A stretch of DNA of 38,176 nucleotides from a virus, in the IMG/VR virus record IMGVR_UViG_3300044641_001867, positions 1 through 38,176 of that record. One strand, written 5' to 3'. The notes beneath the pieces were generated by a model, which saw only the letters and a list, made by a program, of their open reading frames with translations, ran no database searches and had not been told where the DNA came from. Position numbers and translations under genes: made by a program. This document shows positions 15,917 through 22,603 of this stretch, one piece after another (position 1 is the stretch's first letter; the number at the start of each line of letters is the position of its first letter).

Positions 15917-17294
15917 GTACCAGAAAGAAGCTGTAAAGTTTCTGGTGGAAAAAGGCTCGGCAGCTTTATGGCTGGATCCCGGGCTTGGTAAAACAGCTGT
16001 CGTGCTATCAGCTTTCAGAATCTTGAAGCTTAAAGGTTTGGCCAAGAAGATGTTGGTCATTGCCCCGCTCAGGCCTGTGCATGGCGTGTGGCCGCCTGAA
16101 GCCAAAAAGTGGGAGCAGTTTGCTGATTACTCAGTTGGCGTGCTGCATGGTGGTACCAAGGCTAAGGTCTTAAAGCAACAGCATGACATATACGTTATCA
16201 ACTTTGAAGGCCTTGGCTGGCTGTCTTCGCAACTTAATGGCAAAGATTGGCCCTTCCAGATCCTGACGGTGGATGAGATATCTTATATGAAAAACACGCA
16301 AACTCAAAGGTTTAAGACAATAAAGCCTTTGTTGGATAAGTTTGACCGCAGGTGGGGCTTAACTGGCTCACCAGCCCCAAACAGCTTGCTTGACATCTTT
16401 GGCCCGCAGCTGATCCTTGACCAAGGGGCTACCTTTGGCCCTTACATTTCACGATTCAGAACAGAATACTTCTTCCCTTCCGGTTATGGCGGGTACGAGT
16501 GGAAGCTGCAATCTGATGGCGAGGCTAGGATCCATGCAGCCTTGGCTGGCAAAGTGCTTCGTATGGCAGCGCTGGACCATCTAGATTTGCCCGAGTTAAC
16601 TTATAACGACATTATGGTAGATCTACCCCCAAAGGCTAGAAAACTGTACGACGCCTTTGAAAACGATCTGACCGTGGAATTGAATAGCGGGAATGTAACT
16701 GCAGTCAACGCCGCCGTTGCAGTTATGAAAGGCCAGCAAATTGCCAATGGCGGTTCTTATTTAGATGATGATGGAAGCGGCGATGCTAGAACAAGTATAC
16801 ACCTTCATGATGCGAAGACGGAAGCGGTTCTCGATCTGGTCGAGGAGCTATCAGGCCAACCTTGCATCATCGGTTATCATTTTGCGCATGACCTCGAGAG
16901 GCTTAAAGGTGCCTTTCCGGATGCGCCTATCATTGGCAGTGGGGTCATTGGCCATAAACTTGATTCTATTATTAATGATTGGAACGCCGGTAAGATACCT
17001 GTTCTTTTGGCTCACCCTATGTCGGCGGGTCACGGTCTTAACTTACAAGGTACTGGACATGCAGTCATCTGGTATTCGCTGACTTGGAGCCTTGAGGTCT
17101 ACGAGCAGTTTATTCGCAGACTCTGGAGGCAGGGGCAAAAGAATCATATTGTCGTGCATCACATCATGGCCAAAGACACCATTGATGAAGCCATCATGAT
17201 GGCCATCAGGCGAAAAGATAAAACGCAGCAAACTTTGTTAACCGCAGTGCGTGACTACGTTAATCGTGATACAATCAATCCCGTTGACCATTGA
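15897..17294 (+). CDS. SNF2-type DEAD-like helicase
   Basis: A 465-residue superfamily 2 ATPase from ATG 15897, with AAGGAAGG as ribosome site. Walker A is DPGLGKT (residues 27-33), motif II VDEIS (Asp126, Glu127), motif III LTGSPAPN (155-162). Motifs V and VI near the C-terminus read QGTGHAVIW and YEQFIRRLWRQGQ. This is the lean SNF2-like translocase found in many podoviruses. It may remodel DNA-protein complexes or help replication fork restart; the substrate is unknown. It lies just after two nuclease genes with overlapping ends, suggesting a DNA repair or recombination set. A promoter-like element is embedded near its 3' end. Confidence 0.94.
   Translation: MFWEPHEYQKEAVKFLVEKGSAALWLDPGLGKTAVVLSAFRILKLKGLAKKMLVIAPLRPVHGVWPPEAKKWEQFADYSVGVLHGGTKAKVLKQQHDIYVINFEGLGWLSSQLNGKDWPFQILTVDEISYMKNTQTQRFKTIKPLLDKFDRRWGLTGSPAPNSLLDIFGPQLILDQGATFGPYISRFRTEYFFPSGYGGYEWKLQSDGEARIHAALAGKVLRMAALDHLDLPELTYNDIMVDLPPKARKLYDAFENDLTVELNSGNVTAVNAAVAVMKGQQIANGGSYLDDDGSGDARTSIHLHDAKTEAVLDLVEELSGQPCIIGYHFAHDLERLKGAFPDAPIIGSGVIGHKLDSIINDWNAGKIPVLLAHPMSAGHGLNLQGTGHAVIWYSLTWSLEVYEQFIRRLWRQGQKNHIVVHHIMAKDTIDEAIMMAIRRKDKTQQTLLTAVRDYVNRDTINPVDH
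17267..17275 (+). promoter_or_regulatory. Extended -10 promoter element inside helicase end
   Basis: TGATACAAT at 17267-17275 is an extended -10 element within the last codons of the helicase gene. It is followed by CCCGTTGACC and the shared ribosome segment ATTGAAAGGAATTT before ATG 17306. It probably adds transcription of the nucleotide-metabolism genes downstream. The -35 is weak. Confidence 0.4.
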
Positions 17295-17305
17295 AAGGAA
17301 TTTAT

Positions 17306-17578
17306 ATGCAATTTACGCCTATTGTCGAAAGACCTAACCCCATCCAACAGGAAGATACTGACATGTCAGAAGCAAAGCTACGCGCCCGTGCAAACAAAAA
17401 AGCAATCATTACTTTGGTTGCAGAAACCAACCCAAAGCGTAACAACACATTGTCGCGTGAACGTTTTGCTTTGTACCGCACTGGCATGACAGTTGCTGAA
17501 TACATCCAAGCAGGTGGCAGATCAGGTGACGTGAATCACGATGCTGCTGAGGGCTACATCACGCTTGCATTGCCATGA
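17306..17578 (+). CDS. Hypothetical basic protein, 90 aa
   Basis: ATG 17306 lies at a good distance from AAAGGAA. The second half (NTLSRERFALYRTGMTVAEY, then a Gly/Ala turn and GYITL) resembles short regulatory or structural phage proteins, but I recognise no family. The product is basic in the middle (LRARANKKA). Its stop overlaps the next start by four bases, so it is translationally coupled to the GT-like gene. Confidence 0.68.
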   Translation: MQFTPIVERPNPIQQEDTDMSEAKLRARANKKAIITLVAETNPKRNNTLSRERFALYRTGMTVAEYIQAGGRSGDVNHDAAEGYITLALP

Positions 17579-18486
17579 ATATCTTAATTACCGGCGTTAC
17601 AGAGACGCATACCAACCATCCGCAGCGTGCCAGCTCCACCAAGTTTGTTTCCATCCCTGAATTGATGGCATCAGCTTTTGGTCGCATGGGGCATCATGTT
17701 GATCATCGTGCCGTTACATCAGGTGAAGACCTCACCCGTTACGACAAAGTGTTTGTGTACCTATACCCCTTGGATCACAATGCTTTGGATCCCGAGGGTG
17801 CCTTGTGGGCCTTAGAAAGCCGCTTTGATGCTTATGTTTGCCTTGATGATTGGGCTTTCCAAAAGATCCTACCATCATGGGAAAGTAAGATTGCACCCGA
17901 GTCGTTGTGTGAGCATACATGGATTGCGCCATTATTTCCATGGGGCAGCACCAAGGCCATGGGCTTGCCAGTAGAAGACATTATTGCATGGGATCCAAGC
18001 CCGCTGTATGAAATGCCTGCTGTGCATCAAATGTCTTGGGATCGTCGTAAAACCGAGTGGTACAACGCATCACTTTCAAAAGAGGCGCATGATTGGGCTA
18101 CGGCTCAGCACCTTGCATGGCCTATTCACAGTGTAGGTGGCAAGGCATTAGGTCAGCCAAGAATCCTTGAGTCAGATGTTGTTTGGCAGTATGGTAGTTA
18201 CAAAGGCGTGCTGTGCCCTACGTATAAGCATGCAGGCTGCGGCTGGTGGCGTGTTCGTTACTTGCACGCTGCGCATGCCGGCTGTGTTCTTGGTGGCGAC
18301 CCCAAAGAGCTTGGCATCATTGATGCATCATATGATTACACACTCCATGAATTAGAAAGCATGGATGATTACCAACTTCAACTGACTGCAGCGCAGCAGG
18401 CAACTTACTTGCGCACCGCGTCGCTTGAAGACACACTATCAAAACTTGAGGGTATCTTAAATGATCGTAATTCTAGAAGGGGCTGA
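17575..18486 (+). CDS. Putative GT-B-like glycosyltransferase-fold protein
   Basis: A 303-residue protein opening with a Rossmann-type start (MNILITGVTET), then PELMASAFGRMGHHVDHR and a YDKVFVYLYPL strand, as in the N-terminal half of GT-B glycosyltransferases and related phage proteins. The C-terminal half (GVLCPTYKHAGCGWWRVRYLHAA... split by Cys and Trp residues) ends in helices near LEDTLSKLEG. No catalytic pair can be assigned with confidence. It overlaps the kinase-UDG fusion by 26 bases, and a TS/hydroxymethylase homologue follows, so sugar transfer to a modified base is an attractive but unproven idea. A non-enzymatic Rossmann protein is the alternative. Confidence 0.5.
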   Translation: MNILITGVTETHTNHPQRASSTKFVSIPELMASAFGRMGHHVDHRAVTSGEDLTRYDKVFVYLYPLDHNALDPEGALWALESRFDAYVCLDDWAFQKILPSWESKIAPESLCEHTWIAPLFPWGSTKAMGLPVEDIIAWDPSPLYEMPAVHQMSWDRRKTEWYNASLSKEAHDWATAQHLAWPIHSVGGKALGQPRILESDVVWQYGSYKGVLCPTYKHAGCGWWRVRYLHAAHAGCVLGGDPKELGIIDASYDYTLHELESMDDYQLQLTAAQQATYLRTASLEDTLSKLEGILNDRNSRRG

Positions 18487-19402
18487 TGGCGGGGGAAAGA
18501 CTACCCTGTCAGAGACCTTGCGACAACGATTGCAGAAGGACAAGATGACCCATGTCGTAAAGCATGGCCCATATAAAGGTATGAATACCGAGGACCTTTG
18601 CCGTACGTATTTTCGCGGCATGACAGCGGCGTTGACCTACGATGACCATGTCATCATGGATAGATCATGGCTTTCTGAGCCAATCTATGGCAGTGTGTAT
18701 CGTAAAGGGGATAACCGCATTGATATGCCGCGTCGTAGAATGTTAGAGCGTGCAGCCTTAGCACGAGGCGTTGTGGTTATTCATTGCCAACCTGATTTTG
18801 AAGTGTGCATGCAAACATTCAAAGATCGCATTGAGGATGAGTACTTAGACAATATCAAACAGTTGGAGCAAGTGTATGAAGGCTATTCCTCGCTGCCTAT
18901 GGATACCTCACTGCCAGTCATTACCTACGACTATACCAAAGATGATATAGAAGAGTTGTTCATTAAGCTTGCAACCAAGACAATGACTAACAAATCATCC
19001 GGTGGCGGCGCCTTTGTTGAAGGCAATACACTAATGCTTTGCGACAAGGGGCCTCGTACAAATGTTAAGTCCACCGCAGCCGTGGTGCCTTTCATTAACT
19101 TCTTGGATAATGATGGCCCTAGCAGAATGCTGGCTGAAACCTTGGAGCGTGAGAATGTACCTGAAACTGGTCTGTACTGGGTTAACACTCAAACTTACCA
19201 AGGCACACCTATGGATTCAAGCTTCATCAAACAGTTGAAGCCAAAACGTATCTACGCCCTTGGCAACAATGCCTACACATGGGCATTAAACAATGAAGTG
19301 CCTGTAATTAAATTACCACCACCTTTGTATCACATGCAACACTATCCCGACCAACCCTATTTAATTACGGAAGCTGATTATGGAAATGCTGATTCGCAAT
19401 GA
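18461..19402 (+). CDS. dNMP kinase fused to UDG-like domain
   Basis: This 313-residue fusion has two parts. Residues 1-~172 are a thymidylate-kinase-like P-loop domain: LEGADGGGKTT (Walker A, 5-15), MDRSW at 66-70 (the DR motif of dNMP kinases) and an Arg-rich lid near 90-93. After a Ser/Gly linker (178-184), residues ~188-295 follow the uracil-DNA glycosylase family 4/5 fold order: LMLCDKGPRTN in place of the usual GEAPG, PSRMLAETLE, YWVNTQ, then PKRIYALGNNAY and an HMQHYPD end. The catalytic acidic site of active UDGs is changed, so the domain may bind or sense a base rather than excise uracil. The kinase would phosphorylate dTMP or a modified dNMP. The start at 18461 has GAGG upstream. Confidence 0.78.
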   Translation: MIVILEGADGGGKTTLSETLRQRLQKDKMTHVVKHGPYKGMNTEDLCRTYFRGMTAALTYDDHVIMDRSWLSEPIYGSVYRKGDNRIDMPRRRMLERAALARGVVVIHCQPDFEVCMQTFKDRIEDEYLDNIKQLEQVYEGYSSLPMDTSLPVITYDYTKDDIEELFIKLATKTMTNKSSGGGAFVEGNTLMLCDKGPRTNVKSTAAVVPFINFLDNDGPSRMLAETLERENVPETGLYWVNTQTYQGTPMDSSFIKQLKPKRIYALGNNAYTWALNNEVPVIKLPPPLYHMQHYPDQPYLITEADYGNADSQ

Positions 19403-20162
19403 GCCTGAGCTCATCAATCTTTACAACGTGCTGCAAAAGCATGGCACTTGGACAAGTCCACGCGGCGAAAAATGCCTTGAGATTGAAAACTTTACTTACA
19501 CTGTCAACCCCTTTGTAAGGTTTAATTCATTCAAAGGTCGTAACTTCAATGTGAAGTACCTTAAGCGCGAAATGGCTTGGTACATCAACGCTGACCCGTA
19601 TGATCTTAGCATTGCAGAGCACGCTGCGCAGTGGGGCAAGATCGTAGCCAACGGCAAGTTGAATAGCAACTACGGCAGTTATTGGTTTGGCAAACACGGC
19701 GCTCTGCATATTGCAAAGCTGCTTACGCAGGATCCAATGTCCCGCCGTGCTGTGATTCCAATGTACGGCACTGACATAGACCATATGGATATAGAGGCAA
19801 AGGATGTTCCATGCACGCTGGCCATTGAGTTCAGAATCAGGAATGGTAGGTTGAACGCCAGAGCTATCATGCGTAGCCAAGATATTCTTTGGGGCATGGC
19901 AAATGACTTGCCAACTTTCAGCTTCCTGCAGGAAATTGTGGCTAACTTGGTTGGCGCTGAGATGGGAACCTTAACAATATCTGCAGGTTCTTTCCACGTC
20001 TATGAGTCTCGATTGACCATGTTCAATGACATCATTAACGCCAATTTGCACTTGCCAGTTGAAGACAAGCCTCCACGTATCAACCGGTACGAGGCCAACC
20101 TTTTGGCAGGCAAATCCATCAACCCTACTTTTGAGTTTGCAAAATGGCTATCGAACGTGTAG
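19380..20162 (+). CDS. Thymidylate synthase / dCMP hydroxymethylase homologue
   Basis: A 260-residue member of the ThyA family, which transfers a one-carbon unit from methylenetetrahydrofolate to a pyrimidine nucleotide. Visible motifs: MSRRAV (Arg122, Arg123), catalytic VPCT (Cys145, where ThyA has PCH), MRSQD (Arg165, Asp168), GMANDL and GSFHVY (His206, Tyr208). Aligned without gaps, Asp176 takes the place of E. coli TS Asn177. That residue is Asp in T4 dCMP hydroxymethylase and is known to shift specificity from dUMP to dCMP. The product may therefore make 5-methyl- or 5-hydroxymethyl-dCMP rather than dTMP. It overlaps the kinase-UDG fusion by 23 bases. A one-residue alignment shift (Asn175) would leave ordinary TS specificity possible. 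Confidence 0.85.
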   Translation: MEMLIRNEPELINLYNVLQKHGTWTSPRGEKCLEIENFTYTVNPFVRFNSFKGRNFNVKYLKREMAWYINADPYDLSIAEHAAQWGKIVANGKLNSNYGSYWFGKHGALHIAKLLTQDPMSRRAVIPMYGTDIDHMDIEAKDVPCTLAIEFRIRNGRLNARAIMRSQDILWGMANDLPTFSFLQEIVANLVGAEMGTLTISAGSFHVYESRLTMFNDIINANLHLPVEDKPPRINRYEANLLAGKSINPTFEFAKWLSNV

Positions 20163-20326
20163 ATTTATCATTCGCTGTTCAAAAAGAACTTAGAATATTT
20201 GTTTTTGAACTTATTCGTGACGGTTATCAAATGGAGGATATACTGACGGCATTGGCCGCTCTAAAAGTGGAAATGGCTTCGGCCATGGTTTGGCAAGATG
20301 TAATAAGTACAAAAGACGTGATATAA
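20144..20326 (+). CDS. Hypothetical helical protein, 60 aa
   Basis: ATG 20144 lies inside the last codons of the TS homologue, and the frame ends in TAA at 20324-20326. The product is a short acidic helical protein (VQKELRIFVFELIRDGY, then EDILTALAALKVEM). No family is recognised. Its stop codon overlaps the TATAAT of the next promoter, an economical arrangement. Confidence 0.6.
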   Translation: MAIERVDLSFAVQKELRIFVFELIRDGYQMEDILTALAALKVEMASAMVWQDVISTKDVI

Positions 20327-20327
20327 T
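20319..20327 (+). promoter_or_regulatory. Extended -10 promoter
   Basis: TGATATAAT at 20319-20327 is a perfect extended -10 element that overlaps the preceding stop codon. The predicted transcription start is near 20334, where a hairpin begins. The downstream order TTCACGTTAT, hairpin, CTTTTG and ATTGAAAGGAATTG matches the leader at 10065-10122 and partly that at 8996-9062. Confidence 0.55.
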
Positions 20328-20333
20328 TCACGT

Positions 20334-20350
20334 TATGGGATACCCCCATA
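20334..20350 (+). promoter_or_regulatory. 5'-end hairpin with short T-run
   Basis: TATGGG (20334-20339) pairs with CCCATA (20345-20350) around a five-base loop, followed by CTTTTG. Placed at the predicted 5' end of the mRNA it would be a stabilising hairpin. Read from the upstream operon it could act as a weak intrinsic terminator. Both roles may apply. Confidence 0.52.
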
Positions 20351-20382
20351 CTTTTGTAAATTGACTATTGAAAGGAATTGAA

Positions 20383-21093
20383 ATGTTACCTAAAATTCGT
20401 TGGACCGCGCATGAGCGTGATACTGTTATTGCAAATGCCATAAGGTATTACAACTCAGGTGATTACACGGCTTTGGCCGCGCTTAGACAAGCACAGCAAC
20501 TTACATTGCCTGCGCATCGTCGTCGTACTATGCAAAGCCACTCTGCAGTGCCTGACTTAATCAAAACACTTAAGGTGCAGGCCATGCGAGATGTGCCAAA
20601 GCAAAACGTTGTGGAAACTACCACACCTGTGGAAATAATGCCTCCAGCGCCACTGGTGATGCCTAGAACCGATGCACCAGTTGATCTCGTTGAGCAGTTG
20701 GTGAATACTATTACACAACGATTCATTCTGGGGCTTCGTGAAAGCCTGCAAGTTGCTGTTAAAGAGCTTGAGCATGAGTTTAAGATTGAAAAGCACAATC
20801 CAACGTATGGCGCATCTGGCAAGACATTGCCTAAGATAGTCATCATTGGGTTGCTGGGTGATCAGGTCCACGCCATCACCAAAGAATTCTCTGATCGGTA
20901 CGAGGTAAAATGTATTGACACCGATAGAGCCATGGGTATGTCACCGCCACAAGCTAATGCGTACCTTTTGATGAAGAACTTCATCAACCACCCGCTGTAC
21001 CACAAGTACCAAGCATTCCCTAATCATGTTTTAATAGATGGAGGCATGTCAACCCTCCGCATGTGGCTACAAACTAAAGGACAAGACTTATGA
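20383..21093 (+). CDS. Unknown protein with HTH-like N-terminus, 236 aa
   Basis: ATG 20383 follows AAAGGAATTG. The N-terminus (IRWTAHERDTVIANAIRYYNSG) looks like a helix-turn-helix or SANT-like start. A Pro-rich linker (MPPAPLVMPRTD near 86-97) leads to a helical part. The C-terminal segment (TLPKIVIIGLLGDQVHAI, then KCIDTDRA) resembles a small Rossmann-type domain. Layout recalls unknown phage proteins with a DNA-binding head and a nucleotide-binding-like tail. No enzyme call is justified. It has its own promoter and may be a regulator of late expression, which is a guess from position. Confidence 0.66.
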   Translation: MLPKIRWTAHERDTVIANAIRYYNSGDYTALAALRQAQQLTLPAHRRRTMQSHSAVPDLIKTLKVQAMRDVPKQNVVETTTPVEIMPPAPLVMPRTDAPVDLVEQLVNTITQRFILGLRESLQVAVKELEHEFKIEKHNPTYGASGKTLPKIVIIGLLGDQVHAITKEFSDRYEVKCIDTDRAMGMSPPQANAYLLMKNFINHPLYHKYQAFPNHVLIDGGMSTLRMWLQTKGQDL

Positions 21094-21302
21094 CAACCGA
21101 AGATTTTGTGTATACACCTTCATCAACTTGCGTCACCGAAAGATGGCGCCGTGTTTATAACTGGGTTCCTCCATCCGAGGATCCTGCCTACGTCAAAAAA
21201 TGGTATGACTTTAGATCGCGGTCTGCCAGAGGTATTGAGGCACTTGACCAACCTATCGAGGTGCCTCAGTTCATCTCCATTAAGAAGTGGAAGAAGCAAT
21301 GA
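21090..21302 (+). CDS. Hypothetical protein, 70 aa
   Basis: The start overlaps the previous stop (ATGA). The product is aromatic and basic (TERWRRVYNWVPPSEDPAY near residues 16-34) and ends with KKWKKQ. No family is recognised. Its stop overlaps the next start, so it belongs to a coupled chain of three genes. Confidence 0.63.
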   Translation: MTTEDFVYTPSSTCVTERWRRVYNWVPPSEDPAYVKKWYDFRSRSARGIEALDQPIEVPQFISIKKWKKQ

Positions 21303-21634
21303 AGCAACCAATAGATATGGTTAAACTGTCGTATGACGACTGGGTGGATCTACTCACGCAAACTAATCATTTGGAATTGCTAAGCAACCCCTACGACGTG
21401 TGGATTGAGGCTTTCCACGTGGGTAGTATCTTGGAACGTAGGAACTGCGCGTATCAAATACGCACAAGCATGGGGCTGGTTTCTTCAGAAGACTTTGATG
21501 ATGACACGACTATGTCGGTCACCGATGTTAAGCAAATGCAAATTGGTTTGCTTAAGAAAGTCTTGGAGATTCTAGAGCAACCTACCGCGCAGACCCAGGC
21601 GTTACCGATGGTGGAGGCGGCGCCATTGGGTTGA
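21299..21634 (+). CDS. Hypothetical acidic protein, 111 aa; last early gene
   Basis: From ATG 21299, coupled to the previous stop. It begins with PIDMVKLSYDDWVDLLTQ, has SSEDFDDDTTMSV near residues 68-80, and a helical QMQIGLLKKVLEILEQ end. No domain is recognised. The last 53 bases lie under the end of the opposite-strand late gene, so both coding ends share DNA and leave no space for a separate bidirectional terminator. Confidence 0.66.
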   Translation: MKQPIDMVKLSYDDWVDLLTQTNHLELLSNPYDVWIEAFHVGSILERRNCAYQIRTSMGLVSSEDFDDDTTMSVTDVKQMQIGLLKKVLEILEQPTAQTQALPMVEAAPLG

Positions 21635-22595
21635 CAGTAGGCGCTGCAGGCTCATTATACTTATCCAAAGCATACTGAGCTCCTGTGGCGCCTAAGCCTA
21701 AGGCAAGCCCTGGAATTTGAAGCCCTGGGACCATAGACATTAAACCGCCAGCGCCGGCCAAAGCTGATAGCACCATGCCAGAGCGGTCGCCATTCATGTA
21801 CCGCTGATAAGCTTCATAAAAGCTCATACCAGCTCCTGCACCGCCTAAGGCGCCGCCAACAAGAGGCGCTTTGGCAACATTTGCCAACTTAGACATTGGC
21901 CCTGGAGTTGCATCAGCTAACCGTTTAGCAGCAGCGGCTTCGGCAGCTGGTGTAGCAGCAGCTCTTGCAGAAGTGGCAGCCTCGGCTTCCTTGCCTTGTC
22001 TAATAAGTCTATCCACCAAAGATTCTTTAGGTTGCCCAGGCTCACCGCTGAAGAGGTCAGGCCCAAACTTCTTGGTTAACTTTTTAGTAACTTCGCCTTG
22101 GCCTTTGCTGCGCTGATAAGTTGCTGCAGCTTCTGGCACACCACCGGCAATCTCTTTACTTCCACCGGCCCAGTTTTGATACCACTTGGTGCCAGAGGTT
22201 GTAGCCCTAGATGGTGCTGCCTCAGGCTGAATGCCAGCTTTAAGTAGCTCTTCATCACGCAGCTTTTGCAGCATGTCTTTAATACGCTGCTCTTCTTGAA
22301 GCTTCTTAACGCCTTCGGCTGTTCGCATTTCCTGTGTTGGAAATAGCTTGGCCATTCCTTTTTGCACAAGCGGGCCAGATGCTGCGCCTACACCCGTGGC
22401 AACAGCCTTCTCTTCATCCGGTGATAAACCTAGCATAGGCGCCAAAGTCTTTGGCTTTTTAGTTGTACTTGGCGCAGTCTTTGCAGGCCCAATTGGCATG
22501 GTAAAGATGTCGTCGAGTTCCCCTAAACTGTCAGTCTGTGATGTACCCTGTGGATCACCAAAAATAAGTGCATCCAGCTTATCGTCTTTTGCCAT
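21582..22595 (-). CDS. Putative internal virion protein, 337 aa
   Basis: The last gene of the late minus-strand block. The N-terminal half is charged and Pro-rich. Residues ~200-300 are rich in Ala and Gly, with hydrophobic stretches (VGGALGGAGAGMSF, then VLSALAGAGGLMSMVPG) suited to membrane insertion, as in ejection proteins that form a conduit for DNA. It ends with a Pro-rich tail (NPMAPPPPSVTPG). I recognise no named family; the role is inferred from composition and from three large neighbours of the same kind. The 3' end overlaps the plus-strand gene by 53 bases. Confidence 0.6.
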   Translation of the reverse strand: MAKDDKLDALIFGDPQGTSQTDSLGELDDIFTMPIGPAKTAPSTTKKPKTLAPMLGLSPDEEKAVATGVGAASGPLVQKGMAKLFPTQEMRTAEGVKKLQEEQRIKDMLQKLRDEELLKAGIQPEAAPSRATTSGTKWYQNWAGGSKEIAGGVPEAAATYQRSKGQGEVTKKLTKKFGPDLFSGEPGQPKESLVDRLIRQGKEAEAATSARAAATPAAEAAAAKRLADATPGPMSKLANVAKAPLVGGALGGAGAGMSFYEAYQRYMNGDRSGMVLSALAGAGGLMSMVPGLQIPGLALGLGATGAQYALDKYNEPAAPTVNPMAPPPPSVTPGSAR

Positions 22596-22603
22596 ATGTC
22601 AAC

